Made by a program: the position numbers and the translations under genes. Of a stretch of DNA of 64,000 nt, positions 1-13,897 are shown in pieces. The notes under the pieces are model-generated. The model searched no databases. It was given only the letters and a program-made list of their open reading frames with translations, and was not told the DNA's origin. Source of the stretch: Trichoplax adhaerens (Eukaryota > Placozoa > Uniplacotomia > Trichoplacea > Trichoplacidae); assembly GCF_000150275.1 (NCBI RefSeq), contig NW_002060943.1, forward strand, positions 6,750,299 through 6,814,298. The letters are read 5' to 3'. The stretch's first letter is position 1, and every line of letters starts with the position of its first letter.

Positions 1-165
1 TATTTGTACTGAATATTGTGTCAAATTATTGGTCGACTAAGATGAATGCTTGCCTATGCATTCAATCACCAATGTGACCATTCCTTCCATACTTGCACAT
101 GCAATCTTAGCCGTGTCAAAAAATTCCTTTCATCCATTCTCTAGTAATCAAGAATGCAAACCAAC

Positions 166-3100
166 ATGGATCCCAACAGCATTGTGGAATTGTTATCCAA
201 ATCACTCGACCCACAAGCGCATGAGGTTGTGGAGCGTGAACTTCGTACGGTGAGTTGCTTGTCAATCAAAGAGATCGTGGGCAAAATGGCGTCAATAGCC
301 TACAGGATAAATCAACTTCTCCAAAATGGAGAATTCCTACTAGCAACATCGCTCACTTTTCATCAATCTTGTTGATGACAGTTGAGTTGAGAAATGTTGA
401 AATGAGTAGATCCTGCTTGACATGGAGACATTAGATGCAATGTAGTCACTAAATGTAGAATAATCGACTGCATATCCATTAGCTACAACCAGTAGCCCAA
501 CACTCGTGACAGTGCCTTGATTCAAACATCGATCCATCGACCTTGATGTTCTTCAAGGGTGTATCATCATCGATAGGATGTTAAGGTCTAATAAAATATC
601 TTTCATTAGTAGCCAATCAAACTCTATCGTGAATGGAAAATTTCATCAAGAGCATTTCAATATTACTGTATAAAGTATCATTCAAACTAAATTTAGGCGG
701 TATATCCAGTATGGTAGAGGGACTGGTCCGTGAATCCAAATGGATTCTTTGCTGGCGCTAACACTGCATTTTTTTGCCTTCATTCCATACTAGAGTAGTC
801 TTGAATGGAAACTAAAATTTGTGCTATAGTTATATCACATCATGGCTATCTTGCATGTGCGTCCTGTAGATACTGGCTCAAGTTGCTATCCAAAGACTAG
901 TATCCGTCATCACGTCATTAGAATGGAGCTATCGCATCGGCCGCAATCAACAAATGGTACTCGGTAAATAGCAAGCGACTGTGCTTAGCAGTAATTCTCC
1001 TCTCCATCATACAATGGTAGAGGGCATACTCTTACAATTCTTGACCATCAAAGATGAATTCGTGATAGATAATTAATTAACGGTAGATTGTCCATGAAGA
1101 GAAAGAAATGTTTAACATTGGTTTCACATTTTTCGTTCCTATCTGCCAAGAACAACAACATTCAGAAATCCCAATATGGCCCAAGACTACAACTCGGAGG
1201 TGTTAGTGATGTACACGCTTTTACTGACAGTACATTGTGTAATTGTTCCGCATTGGACTGTACTTTCAATTCTAGTAATGTTAAAAGATAGATTGTTATT
1301 ATAGAGACACTATTATTTTAGAGGAGGACTATTTTTCATCCTATATTTGTTAAAGCGAGATTGAGCATTGTGAAACAGTGATACATCAGCTCAAAACTGT
1401 ATCGTCAATTGAATCCGTATTAAAATAACGAAGTAGAATTGGCTTGTGATTATCAAATTGCCACTGCTGAAAAAAAGAATGGCAGTACTGAATGATCTAC
1501 TGTGCTCAGGCTTTACGTCTAGTATATTCTTATGTTAATCACAATATCTTGGTATTTGAACCATATTGAAGAAAATCAACCTGAGATTCCATGATCGATT
1601 TTAGGACTACTAAATTGGCCCTATTTTTCGACCAGTCCCTTCTAAAATAGGCACAGTAGTTAGTTCTAGGATCGATGATATTATCACTTCGGACACCAGT
1701 CACTTGTTGATAGAACTATATACTATATAGTTTGTACAGTACCATGGACTGCGCTATTGAATACTCATTTATTTATTTTTAAAGTAATACCCTCCTTCCG
1801 CAAAACGTTACGATTGGATACAAGATTTTTAGGTATACTGGTAATATTAACAGGGGATTGAAGAGATAAACTGTCTATCAATAGGCAAGATATTCTTCAA
1901 CTTTGTTGTGTTTACAGCGGTGGGGGTAATGGATGATATCGATATCGGATAGCCATACGACAGGAAAGATAATTTTGTAATACTTTTACTAATGGAGGGA
2001 ATGAGTGAATGCCATTGGATAAATGCGTATTTGGAGGAAATGGCAACATTTTAATGCTCTGATCTACAACAATTATATTAATGTTAGTTAAAAGTATTTC
2101 ACCGACATGGAAAGGTTAAATTTATAGTTGGGAGTTATTATTTCCTGCATTAGGTGTATTGTATTAATATTGGTCAGTCCGATACTGAAAATAAATCTAT
2201 CAATATTTGAAATTTACTATGTAGTTACTATATATAATTGGATCATATTTTCCCATTCATACTGTAATTAAGTATAATGATGCTGCGCGATTTTGGTGTT
2301 TTGTCTTAACAGAACTTAAACCGACTGTGTGTATTGCTTATCCCATTCAATTATAAACATGCTATTCAGCTACCAATAGCCAATTGATAGTCCGTTTATA
2401 TTCGTTTCGTCGTATGCTGTGTATGCAAGCAATTAAACTGAATATTGAGTATACAACAATAGTTAATAAGATGTCGCACCTAATTTGTTATTATAGTTAG
2501 AACAGAGTCCTGGCTACCCGATATGTTTAATTCAGATCACTTGCCATCCGGAGATTCAGATGCCGATCAAGCAAGCAGGTATTATGCAATGTTATCATTA
2601 CAATAGACGCGCTATAGATGTAAAAAGCATAGACTACTAGAAATTACTTCTAGTAATTTTTGAACTTGTAAATAACTTTCAATGGCTAAGCAATTCAAAA
2701 TTTGATTGGCGTGATTTAAATTACTACTAAAGGAATACTTACAAAATTGTATCCCTACTATCACAGCAATTATTTATCTAAAAAATATGGTAATGCGTTC
2801 ATGGGAATTACGCAAAGACCTCGAAGATAAATTTGTTATAAACGATCAGGATAAAGAAAGTATTCGTAATAACATTGTAGAAGTTATCATCTCGGCACCT
2901 GATCTGCTTAGGTTAGATTTGAAATGTCTTTATTTTTGATATATTTTGATTGTATATAGATAGTCATTATTATCCTAGCGATAGAATTTAATATTCTAGG
3001 ATCTGCACATGCTAGTTGATCTTTTAACTTTAATACGAATTTGTGGACTATAATTCATAGTTCTAATGTTATCGTTGTCTGATACATGTGTATGTTAAAA

Positions 3101-6100
3101 AGTGTGTTGTTTATCTTTTGCAGAGTTCAATTGAATGAAATTTTGTTTACTATATTTAAATGGGACTATCCTGAACGATGGCCTGGTATTGCTGAGAAGC
3201 TAGTAGCTTACTTTTCATCTAATGAACAAAACATGTGGTTAGGATGCTTACACTGTGTGCACCAGTTGGTTAAAAAGTATGCATACAAGAAACCTGAAGA
3301 ACGTGGAGCTTTAAATATTGCTCTTGTTCGCTTATTACCTTTAATGCGGGATCGATGCTTGCTCCTGATGAACGACGAATCGTTACCTTCTGTTACTCTA
3401 CAAACCATGGTATTGAAAATATTCTATAGGATTATCGAGGTACGTTATCGATTTTGTTCTATTCTACGAACGCTGCTTAATTTTTTAACATTTCGAACTC
3501 TATATCCAATCTTTTTCTCTATTTTGTAGACTTGGTTACCATTACAATTAATTACGGAAAGAAATTTTCCTGCTTGGATGGAAGTTTTTCAGATCGTGCT
3601 AAATCGTGATGTTCCTCAAGTAAGATGCGCAATACGCTCAACTTTATGTCTAGCTATAACTATTGTCCCTTACATAATAAGTAAATATTCAAATGCAGGA
3701 TAAACTATAATGGTTGATTTATTTATAATTATAAATATAAGGCGACTTTAGAGCTTGATGAATATGATAGAGCTAATTCTATCTGGTGGAAGTGTAAAAA
3801 GTGGTGCATGAAAATTGTAGTTCGCATATATGAAAGGTAATTGAAGTTTGTATGTATTATTCTATATTGCCGATTTTTATTAGGGCTTTTAATTTATCAT
3901 AGGTATGGACAAGCAAGTTTAGTTCAAGATGACGAATATTCGGAATTTGCTAAATTTTACTCAAATAATTTCGCAGGTGATCTAATAACGCTTACTGACT
4001 GATTGATACATTGAATTTGATTAGAGTAAATATATATGTATTTTTGTATTACTAACTTGATCGATAATTTACTGTCTTCAGTACCTGTTGTTAAGATCGT
4101 ATTGATTTGGTTGGATAAGTGTAGACACAATGCATACGTCTCGAAGCCTGTTCTGCAACAGTTGTTGATGTACTTAAATTACAGGTACTATCAGTAGCCA
4201 AAAATTTCCTTTTTATCATGTTGTAATTAATACTTGTGGATTATTACTCTTCTTGAATAGCGTATCACATGCAAAGGCCTGGAAAGTTGTAAAACCTCAT
4301 TTCCAGGTATTGTTTCGATATTGGTTATAGTTTTGTCATCAAATTCAACTATAATTATGCTTCAGTGATTTAACGAAGTTTAAATCATCTTAGGATATCA
4401 TAAGGGATATAGCACTTCCCATCTTAAGCCACAGTGCGGACGATGACGGATTATGGGTAGAAGATCCTCAAGAATACATCCGGAGTAAATACGGTAATTG
4501 AGTGTCCTATGAGAATAAGCTATCCTGTTATTAACAATTACTTCAAAATTACTGAATGAGGCCATAGAAATAACCGATATCTTATGTTATTATGTCTTAA
4601 TATAGATGTTTTTGAGGACAATTTCTCTATCGCAAATACGGTAGCATCCATGCTAACAGCGGCATGCGGGAAACGTGGAGGTATACTAGATAGCCTAATG
4701 GCTTTCTGCTATAATATTTTGGTAACACCTGCGGACCAGCGCGATCCTAAAAAAACAGATGGTGCTCTACATATGATCGGTTGTCTTGCGGATATTTTAT
4801 TGAAGGTACTTGAAAACAGTGTTACACTGTTTATGTTTGCTTATCGTTTCGTAATCCTAAGATTTTTAAATTTTGACTTTTTATATTAGAAACCTAATTA
4901 TAAAGCACAACTGGAAGATATGATTGTTCTACACGTTCTTCCGGAAATTCAAAGTGGATTCGGTTATCTAAGAGCTCGGGTACTACATTACTGATATTAA
5001 GCTGTATATGTAAGCTAGTACTCACTTGGAGTATTTTCAATCTACTATATCATTAGGCGTGTTGGCTCTTGAAAGAAGTCAGTGAATTAAAATTTCGAAA
5101 CAGGAATAATCTTTCTTGTGAAATAGAATTAATACTAAAATGTATTACCGCCGACCCTGACTTACCTGTTAAAGTTGAAGCCGCTGTAACACTACAGCAT
5201 TTAATACGATTTCAAGGAAATGCAAGTAAGGCGTCTAGTCTAGGCTATGTTGCAGTATTGGTATATATTTTCTCTTAAAAATAGTAACCACTAAGTTTTA
5301 ATTCTTATCGCTTATAACTGGATTATTTTCTGTTTCAGTATCACCATTTTTGGAACCACATATTAAGCTTATAATTATCGGTAAGTTCCAGTAAGGCGTC
5401 AAATTCTTGATGTAATTGTAGATTAATTCTCTTTGATTTATTTAATGCCTTCTTTTACCACTAGAACTTGTAAAAATTTTACGAGAGACAGAAATAGAAG
5501 AACTGTCTGGTGTCATCGAAAGTGTTATCAGTACTTTTAGTTCCCATGTTATTGTCGTGGCTGTGGAAATTACCGAAAGTTTGGTTTGTATTTATAGTTT
5601 TCTATGAGGATTTGTTACGAGGCTTATTAACGTTGCAGTTGCTGTATCAAGTAGAAGTTTAATGTTGTAACTGACTTTACTTAAATACGACTTTCATCTA
5701 TAATAATATATAAGTGAGTTGTTACCGATAGATCTGCAATATAGTATACGCGATCAATTCGTTTCATAAAACATTTCGCAGATTTTATTTTCTTTTTGCT
5801 TCAATCCGTGATGATTTTCTGTCGATAATAAATATACAACCGATGTAAAATCGTTCTTCACTGAATTACCATTCAAGTTTTTTACTGGTATTTAAAATGG
5901 TAACTACTTCATGTCACAACAGGTTGGCACACTGATGCACCTTGTTGAATCGGAAGATATAGAAAATAGCAGCAGAGCCCTTATGGCAATGAGTGTTATC
6001 ACTACCATAGAAACAATTGCAGAAGTTATGGAAGAACACGTTGAAGTGAGTGTTGCTTAGTGTTCGATCAGTACAGCTTTTTATAGTAGATACTGATAGT

Positions 6101-8328
6101 ATAAAGGTAGATACATTGTAAAGCTTTCTGTCACTAATGTGTCTCGAATTTGAACTCAATTTTATTTAAAGATTATGAGTCAGATTGAAAAGATCATTAT
6201 GAGAGTGGTTGTTTATTTTTTGGAAAACTCTTTATTTGGTAAATGCTACAGAATTGAATGCCATTTTTTGCGAGTATATTTTAATGTCTTTAGCAGCCTG
6301 AATTTTAATTCACTATTCTTATGCATTTATATTAGAATTATATGAGGAAGTTCTTTCCTTGGTATTTTCATGTACTCATAAAAGAATTTCACCAGACATG
6401 TGGAATGTATACTTCGTAATTTACGAAGCTTTTAAACGAGACGCTTTCGATTATTTTACAGGTACGTAATCTACGTGCTGACTTTAGTACTTTACTGTAA
6501 CAAATAATGTTATATTCCGTGTTGGCTTAGATAATACTTTGTATACCACACAGATATTGTTCCGTGTCTCCATAATTTCATCACAGTTGATACTGAAGCC
6601 TTTTTATCTGAACAAAGACGTTTGGAAGTACTATTTGATATATGTAAAACGGTTCGTTTACTTGTAGCATAACATGATAATACGTAAACAATAGCACAAT
6701 CTAAGATTACTTTTATTATCATTACTCTAATTTGATTGACCATACAACAGGTCTTAGAGATAGATCAATCATATGAGGAGATGTACACCTACGCTGCCAA
6801 ACTTTTGGAGTTGACTATTTTGCAATGTCCTGGTCGCATCGATAATTACTTCCCACATTTTATACAAATTTGTTTAGAAAGGCTTAATAAACAGTTAAAA
6901 CTAACCGAGAGTAGGACCATGTGCTTGCAAGTGGTAAGTAATCATATTGAATTGTATTCTAATCAAATTTATGCTTATTCGTTTAACCACAAAAATTTTG
7001 TAGGTCGTCGCTTGCTTGTATAGGAATGTAGATTTAACGTTACACATCCTGGAGACACTTAAATTGTCGTCAGCGAATCCACCACTAACTCAGGGATTCA
7101 TGAAGCAGTGGATTTATGATATGGACTCTTTCTTAGGGTTACTTTTTTATTATTAACAGTCAATTCTATCTATGTAAAATGAGTTAGATTTTATTTATTT
7201 CGTTTTCATAACAGTTTACATGACCGAAAAGTATGTGTTTTGGGTCTAACAACAATCTTGAGTTTACCAAAAGAAAAACGACCGGCTGCGATAACATTCT
7301 TTAACTCGCAGTACATGCGATCTTTAATAATGCTTTTCCAAGGACTTGAAAGAGCGTATGCAAGTACGGATTTTTTACGTTATATTCTAAAATATTATTT
7401 TAAGTTTAACGGTAACAATGTCTAGAAAGTAACCGAAGTAAAACCCTTGAATCACTACTAATTGTGATACAATGACTAGGTCGTGCAGCTGATGATAGCG
7501 ATAGCGAAGAAGAGAGCGTAGAGGACAGCGATCAGGGTATACTCGTATAGCGATAAACTTTATTTAAGACAGAGCGGTAGCAATTGGCTAATTAGTAATT
7601 TTAGTTAACGTTTTACCGTAATTTATATAGTTCTCCTTCATTCGTTTCTTGCTCTAGAGGAGTTAGCGAGCGATGAAGACGAATATGACGAAAAAACGAT
7701 ATCTAACTTAGCCAAAAAGGTAAATATGTTTCAATACTGTTACCACGTAGAATATGGTAAATAATAATTATATTGACTTGTGGGTTCATGCACGACACAT
7801 TATGGTAGGGTGCTGCTGCCTTGGGTAGTTATGATGATATTAATGAAGCAACAGAAGAAACACAGTTAGAAGCGTATACGACCATAATTGATGATGAAGA
7901 CAGTGTCGATGAATATTGGGCATTTAAGGACTTATTAGCCAGTACGTTGTTGTAAATTGTTGATGTATGGTTAGATTATGATAAATAAGCTATAATATTG
8001 CTTTATAGATATTTCCACGGTGGAACCGGAATGGTACGAATCACTGATGCGTCCTTTGGATCCAACTCAACAAAAGTATTTTGAAAGTATCCTAGTTTTG
8101 GCTGAGCAGAGAAGAGCCGCCCAAGGTACACAAGTATATTCTGTATCATACATATATCGTATATGCAGTGGCTTACAACGTTTACATAGTGATTCTATTG
8201 TGTATGATATTGTAGCGCTTTTATTGATTTACTGGATGCTTTACTCTGTAGTTTCGAGGCGTATAAAAGAACAAGGTGGCTATAGCTTTGGGGCTCCATC
8301 GATTCCTACGGAATTCAGATTTGGTTAA
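166..8328 (+). CDS. IPO7: Importin-7/8-type karyopherin beta, 27 exons, complete
   Basis: Nuclear import receptor of the importin-beta superfamily; in known animals IPO7/IPO8 carry ribosomal proteins, histones and signalling proteins through the nuclear pore under RanGTP control. Exons: 166-249, 2497-2578, 2767-2911, 3124-3439, 3530-3619, 3742-3836, 3903-3976, 4082-4184, 4261-4306, 4394-4493, 4606-4805, 4890-4979, 5057-5225, 5339-5380, 5465-5583, 5923-6045, 6172-6238, 6336-6461, 6554-6651, 6751-6933, 7004-7137, 7215-7363, 7480-7536, 7658-7719, 7809-7941, 8009-8125, 8252-8328. All junctions are GT-AG and in phase, giving 1026 residues (vertebrate IPO7 is about 1038). Landmarks: MDPN start, YKKPEERG (exon 4), KKTDGALHMIG (exon 11), PVKVEAA (exon 13), LRTMCLQV-like (exon 20), the acidic stretch SDSEEESVEDSD near the C-terminus (exon 23), YTTIIDDED (exon 25) and the final FRFG. 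The ATG at 166 is preferred over the in-frame ATG at 154 because MDPN matches the family start. Intron 1 (2.2 kb) is much longer than the others. It could equally be called IPO8, as the split is vertebrate-specific. Confidence 0.95.
250..2496 (+). other. Long first intron of the importin gene
   Basis: This 2.2 kb interval starts with GTGAGT and ends in TATAG. I see no coding exon in it that fits the importin; the protein joins smoothly across it (ERELRT to LEQSPG). Most other introns in this gene are 60-350 bp, so the size is unusual and could accommodate regulatory DNA, but I see no recognisable element. Confidence 0.6.
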
Positions 8329-11198
8329 CTTTTCCCTTTTAAGTTTTCATCCGGCATGTGTACTAAACTGATTAAAGTGATAGTCAGATGTTTGTAGTGT
8401 ACATTTGAAAAATTATAATTAAATTGATATGTCTTCGGTTGTTATGATTCTCTACTAATATCGCTGTGTTTTATATCATGTAACGTATTTAACGTACTAA
8501 TATGAATATGAGTTCAAAGATATGAACTCCCTGTTAACTTTATTCATTTCTAATGTAATGGATATATGCAGCATTCACTGATCTATGCACGCCATTAGGA
8601 AAGAAATTTAAACGTATGTTAAGAATGTATAAGATTATAATAGCGGTTTTGGTAGTGTATATTTACCTTATGACTTCAAAATTTGAAGAGTATCACAGCT
8701 TTTATTCTTTACGTAAAGTAGAAATTGAAAGTAGCCAATGCTACTTTCACATAGAATTTACGGAATTGGCTACGGTCGTTATGTAGTACAGTATCTATAA
8801 ATGGGCTTGGAAGATAATTCTTGAACTTGTTACAAAATTAAAAATTCAATTGGTCTACTTTACAAAATGTAGAAGGCAATAATTGGAGAATTCTCATTTT
8901 ACGTGAAATAATTATTTTCACTAAAATTAACCTTTGTTACTATGTAATATTTTGTAATAGATGCAGGCAATTTTATGCTCTAAATGTGTTGGTAGTGACT
9001 AGAAAAGAATAGATTAAAATCCGCATTGAATAAAGTTGATACACTATAAGATAATCTAGTAGATTATATCTAAAGTTATTTACTTCTGTTATTGCAGGCA
9101 GCACTTTCTTATCTATTCATCCACCACTTAGAAAATGCCCTTGTTACCAATAAGCAGACTTTTTAGCAAAACGAAATATCTATGATTATGTTAATTATTT
9201 CTTTCTTAGCGAGTTCGATCTGTAGCAATCTCGAATAAATAGAATGTCGTATAGTATCGTGAGACACTAATGTCGATGTTCCACAATATTAGCAAGCATT
9301 TGTTCGTGCAATAACGAATGATAGTGATTTAGATTAGAAAGATGTTTTAGTATTTTATTTCTCAGGGTTAAAAATCATATATCCTTAACGACGCACCTTC
9401 TAGTCACTTTATATAGAAGACTAAAACGTGATATTGCCTTCATGTAGTTGTATATCAGGAATGCTTGGCTGCTTCTCTTAGGAGGTTGATGTATTTGACG
9501 GGCACTCTTGGATTTTCTCTCAACTTTAAGACGAAAATGACACCTACACATTTACCTTGTACTACGATATCGATGTGGGTACTAGCTATCATTTATCAAA
9601 TTTAGATAGGTATATTTGTTGACTCGAAAAGTAATTAATATCCACTTAATATCAACCATTCAAATTAATACTGTACAATTATTACACTGAAAGATATTGC
9701 ATAGCGGGGCGTCAAGGCAGTTAGAGAAGCGTTTATAGCATATAGCAGTCATCACATCATACATGCAGTTCTTAAGCTACCTTTTATCATGCGTACAATG
9801 TATCATGCGATATACTGAACATTTTAAATTAGACTATACGGAAATTGTGACCGTGATAAAAATTGCAATTTGAAAATAATGAGAATTTTTTCCAAATTTG
9901 CTACATAGGATAAAGAATGAAACGATTGTTTATACGTACAAGGTCTAAGAACTAATATTCATTCTAATTAACTCAATAAAAAGCTGGCATTTATTACAAA
10001 TACCAGTAACGAAGTATTCTCTAGCTGTGATATAAACTTTACTAAATGGCATCTTAATGTGTTATTGCATATTGTATCACTCTACAGTTAGCACAATTCA
10101 TTTCTTGGACATAGCAAAGTAAAAGCGAAATTAATACGTTTTGATAATGCTCATCGAGAATCGTAAGGATAGAGTTTATTTATGTTGATAGTCTGTTAAA
10201 TCAATGCTATAGTCATTAACACACAGATTTGAATTACGTAACATCTGTTATATGACAATTTGTGCTACTCTTAACTAAGAAGTAGTGCAGGGCACGATAT
10301 GAATAAGTTATTTATATTTCAAACTATGTAAATTGTAAAGAATCACATTATACCTCGGCTAATTCAAGGAATTAGATAACGTTAATATTAAGTACAGAGT
10401 GAACTACCAATCTCAGACATTGAGCAATATTCATAGATACAGCTTATGGGAAGTATGACACATATCACAATCATAAACTGAACACGCGTATCCAGAGTAG
10501 TTTTACGACGATAGTTGTGCAACATTATCCATCTGTAATTATATAGGAACGGGAATTGTTAGCATCTAATAAAAATATAAGATTATGTGATCAATGAAGT
10601 GTTTATACAAGTAGAGTAGCTCAGAAAATGTACAGTACAGAGGCTTCTACTGTTGCCATGATTATACAACACGCTTTATACCCATGTTTTCAAAATTGGA
10701 GTTTAACTGGCGATCACATTTACTTGCCATAAGCAGCCAATGTTAATTTCTGCATGGTAACATGCTTTTACAAAGGCTCAGTTATTAGTAACGCAACACA
10801 AAAATTAGGATATTGGAATATCAATACGTTTACAGGTCGACGCTCTCATCGACGAAAGACCATCTGTATATTAGTACCACTGTAATAATACGCGTCTCAT
10901 GAACAGTAAAACTTAGCATAAACAGTGGTAAGTTATATTAGAATATCAATACATATACGGGTCAACGTCTCATGGACAAAAAGTCATCTGCCATGTAGTA
11001 CCATGGAAATAATATGCGTTTCAATAACAGCGAAACTTGGAGTTCAATATAGGCGGTAGTAAGTAATTATACCTTCAAAACTTAAAGAGCGATAAAAAAG
11101 TAAATTTCGACAGTAGACCTTTACTTTCAGCCAGCTACAACGTCACAGTTGCAATTACAAAACAACTGCTACATAGAGATAAAATGCTTTTAAGGCTA
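8329..11198. other. Intergenic region between importin and Death-SEFIR gene 1
   Basis: About 2.9 kb of AT-rich DNA between the importin stop codon and the stop codon of the convergent minus-strand gene. No conserved protein frame was recognised. The only structured feature I see is the diverged tandem duplication near 10807-11063. It presumably contains both 3' UTRs. Confidence 0.6.
10807..11063. repeat. Diverged tandem duplication, unit about 128 bp
   Basis: Two neighbouring copies share the order of landmarks: GAATATCAATAC, then AC(A/G)GGTC(G/A)ACG, then CATCTG, TAGTACCA, AATAATA(C/T)GCGT, AACAG(T/C)(A/G)AAACTT and a terminal GTAAGT. The first copy spans roughly 10807-10934 and the second roughly 10935-11063. 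The copies differ at many positions, so the duplication is old. It lies just beyond the 3' end of the minus-strand Death-SEFIR gene. No coding potential is evident. Confidence 0.6.
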
Positions 11199-13616
11199 TT
11201 AAGAAGAAGGATTTTTCTTTTTCCTTAAAGCTCGAATTAGGCGCATCAAACCTTTTTTATCTTGAGGCCACCTAAAATATTTAAACATTCTACATATCTT
11301 GGGTATATATTCAGGCAAACCGTTGTCCATTAACATAAAAATAAATTTCTTATTACGCATACCATGAGCGTAAATATCATTCGTCATAATAGTGTCGGCT
11401 AGTCGTAAAGCCCTAATGTGGGTTAGATTGTACTCAAACGGTGAAGACTCGGGAGCATCTGCCATGGGGACTTCCTCACCATCAAAGTCTCTATCACTCA
11501 AATAATTTTTATCAAAAACGAAGAATACCAAGTCCGCTTCTTCCATCTTGGATGCAATGAAAGCACAACAGTTTTCGGTATGAAATTCATCGGCCTTGTA
11601 AGGATCCATACAGCTCATACCGAATTCTTGACAAAGAGTCTTTGCAAGACTAGCTACATTTTCTTGATGTGTTTCACTGCGGTGGGAATAAATCATTAAC
11701 GACCGCGTTCCAGGTGGACGTCGAACTGATGGTAACATAGGGACTGTCGATAGTAAAATAATAATTTATAAGTTTACTGTGTTATCATCGCCATTACATT
11801 AATATTAGCACTACTACTACGCAATTTTTTTCAGATTTCATTGAAGAAAACAAATTCTAACTCTATTTTTTAAGGTGAATTTCAGCGTATAGTAGTTTAT
11901 ACTTTGCCGGGTGTTTAGTATGCATATCAGAAACAGAATCAGCATTTTGTAGCAATAAATTGGTAGTATTACACTGTCAATTAGTGCGGTACATTGATGA
12001 TACACAATTATTCATTATTCTAAGAATCCAATTTTACCTTGGACTGTTGGATACTGTACATTTTCCGTCTCGGACTGTTCGTAAAGAGGTTGTAATGGAA
12101 GGTGGCCATGGTAATGATGATTGCTAATATCTCGACTGGTGATAGGATTGCGTGCTGGTGCAGGTAAAGCGTACTCGCCGTTATGATCATTTCTAAGTTC
12201 TGTTCTGATATAAGAATGTCTGATATTTCCTTGATCAATGTAGAGTCCGTCTAGAGTTCGATCAAAAAGTAAAGCAATTATTATTACCTTCGCATCAACA
12301 GCCAGTCAGTATTAATATGCCAAGAGACATTCAACTTAACGCCTATTTGCTAATTTGGATTTATACTGCAATTCAGGTAAGAGATTTGAAATAATTTTAG
12401 TTTTAAATACACAAGTACAATCTCAAGGACTATTGGAATAGTGGCTGCATTATTGCTGTACTGGTGCGTTCAAGCCGTTTTACATTTATCCCCCCCCCCC
12501 TCCCCGATATCACAAAAAGAACAAAACACCGCCCTGTCCATACTGTACACTGTACAGTATAGTCGTATACAGGTACTGATGTATCTTTTGGCTAATACTA
12601 CGCGTATACTGTAGGTAGAAGCGTTATAACAAAATAACTAACATTCGTACTATCCTACAATGCGCATTAAATCACTACTTTAAAGTACTTTGAACTGTTA
12701 TTGAATACTTTGTGAACTTTATGATTAGGAACATTGTCATAACTGCTGTGGATCACTAACAGGGAATCTTATATAGACCACGGTGTGTTATCATCTTACT
12801 TCTCTCTATTCTATGTAGCGCTAATAAAATATTTAATAAAAGTTGAAAAATCCGATTCATTCAACTGGAGCAGATATCCAGTAGTTCATGGCTGATTTCT
12901 ACGCGTGTACAAGTATACACATCGCATCCAATGAATTGAAGATTCAATCACTTGCCCGTAACAGAAGCTATCGGCGCATCCATCCATTCATGATACTGTA
13001 ATCGTTCAATGACATGTTTCCAATGCCTTGGTGATTGTCAAGTAAATGACCAACCGTAGCATGATACTGGCCAAAAGCATACAGTATTGGTTATGAATAG
13101 TTACTACAGTAGTTTATTGAATCATCAACAATATCATACAATTAAAAGTGGTTGGGTGTGAGTTTGTTGATACGTTTCTACATTTCTCGATATTGAAGAA
13201 TAAAGGTAAAACGTCGCCATTCGACTACTATAAGATCGACACTAGCGTTACATACCCCTTAAACCATCTCTAACGATCAAGGCTAATTCTTGACGACCCA
13301 TTCTTTCCAATACAGAAATGAATTCTTGTACAGTAAAATCGGGAAAACGTGCGAAATGTTCATTGAGCATTTTCAAGGTTATCGATGGATGGCAGTTTGA
13401 CAATCCATGTATATCGCTCTCACTAAATTTCAGTATGGAAGCCAGGATTTTCCAATTCTTGGTTAGGCTTGATCCATTATCGATATCCAGTTGTTTAGCA
13501 ACCTCTTTCAAGATATCGAAAAATAAGTATCGCAAAGGAATTTTGGACGAATCGTAATTAGCGTGCGCAGGTTCGTTGGGTATCAAGTGCGACATGACGA
13601 GACTTGGGTTGGTCAT
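11199..13616 (-). CDS. Death-domain / SEFIR-domain adaptor protein 1, 3 exons
   Basis: Predicted cytoplasmic signalling adaptor of 372 residues. Exons in transcription order: 13616-13256, 12250-12038, 11743-11199, with phases joining exactly (1119 nt). Residues about 31-115 form a Death domain (KNWKILASILKFSESDI, helices ending in VLERMGRQELALIV). Residues about 120-195 are a polar linker rich in Asn, His and Tyr. Residues about 203-355 match the SEFIR fold, a TIR relative found in IL-17 receptors and Act1/CIKS: YSHRSETHQENVASLAKTL (the YS..H..V..LA pattern), then DLVFFVFDKNYL, then KKFIFMLMDNGLPEYIPK. The basic tail ends KKKNPSS. Death plus SEFIR suggests an adaptor that links receptors or partners to downstream effectors, analogous to MyD88 (Death-TIR) and Act1. 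The start at 13616 is the first good ATG in the Death exon; the frame stays open back to an acceptor at 13672, so a further 5' exon is possible. It is divergent to the next gene, which has the same architecture. Confidence 0.82.
12490..12505. repeat. Poly-C tract
   Basis: A run of eleven C, one T and four C, about 240 bp upstream of the second exon of the minus-strand Death-SEFIR gene, within its first intron. Similar G runs occur at 17428 and 29800. Such homopolymers are length-unstable and can also carry assembly error. Confidence 0.9.
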
Positions 13617-13721
13617 CGTTGAATTTTTCAACCACGTCCAAACAACTACAGTGAAGACGCTTGTGAATTGGCTGCAATACAAAATTGAAACAGAAATGGA
13701 AGTTGCCTTCTAGCTACAGTT

Positions 13722-13745
13722 GTAGTAGTAGTAGTAGTAGTAGTA
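13722..13745. repeat. GTA trinucleotide microsatellite
   Basis: About eight consecutive GTA units immediately 5' (on the minus strand) of the Death-domain exon, in the putative first intron or 5' UTR of the minus-strand adaptor gene. Confidence 0.9.
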
Positions 13746-13897
13746 TGAATGGATTACTGTCGTGTTGAGGAAGGGTTAACGGAATGAAAAATCAAGTAAA
13801 AAGACAGAGAAGTCTTTCAATGTTCATCGACACTGGCGGAATGGAAATTGTCAGGATTTTTTTCAAGGCCCAATGGCCGATTGATTTCTCCTTTCCT

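Noticed and set aside
7240-7425. Ending the importin at 7425 as a truncated protein
   Set aside because: A GTACGG donor at 7364 splices in phase to the acidic-tail exons, giving a full-length C-terminus.
12020-12238. 72-codon minus-strand frame starting MIKEISDILI
   Set aside because: The same DNA read in another frame gives the polar linker that joins the Death and SEFIR exons in phase; that reading fits the splice sites and the 1119-nt total.
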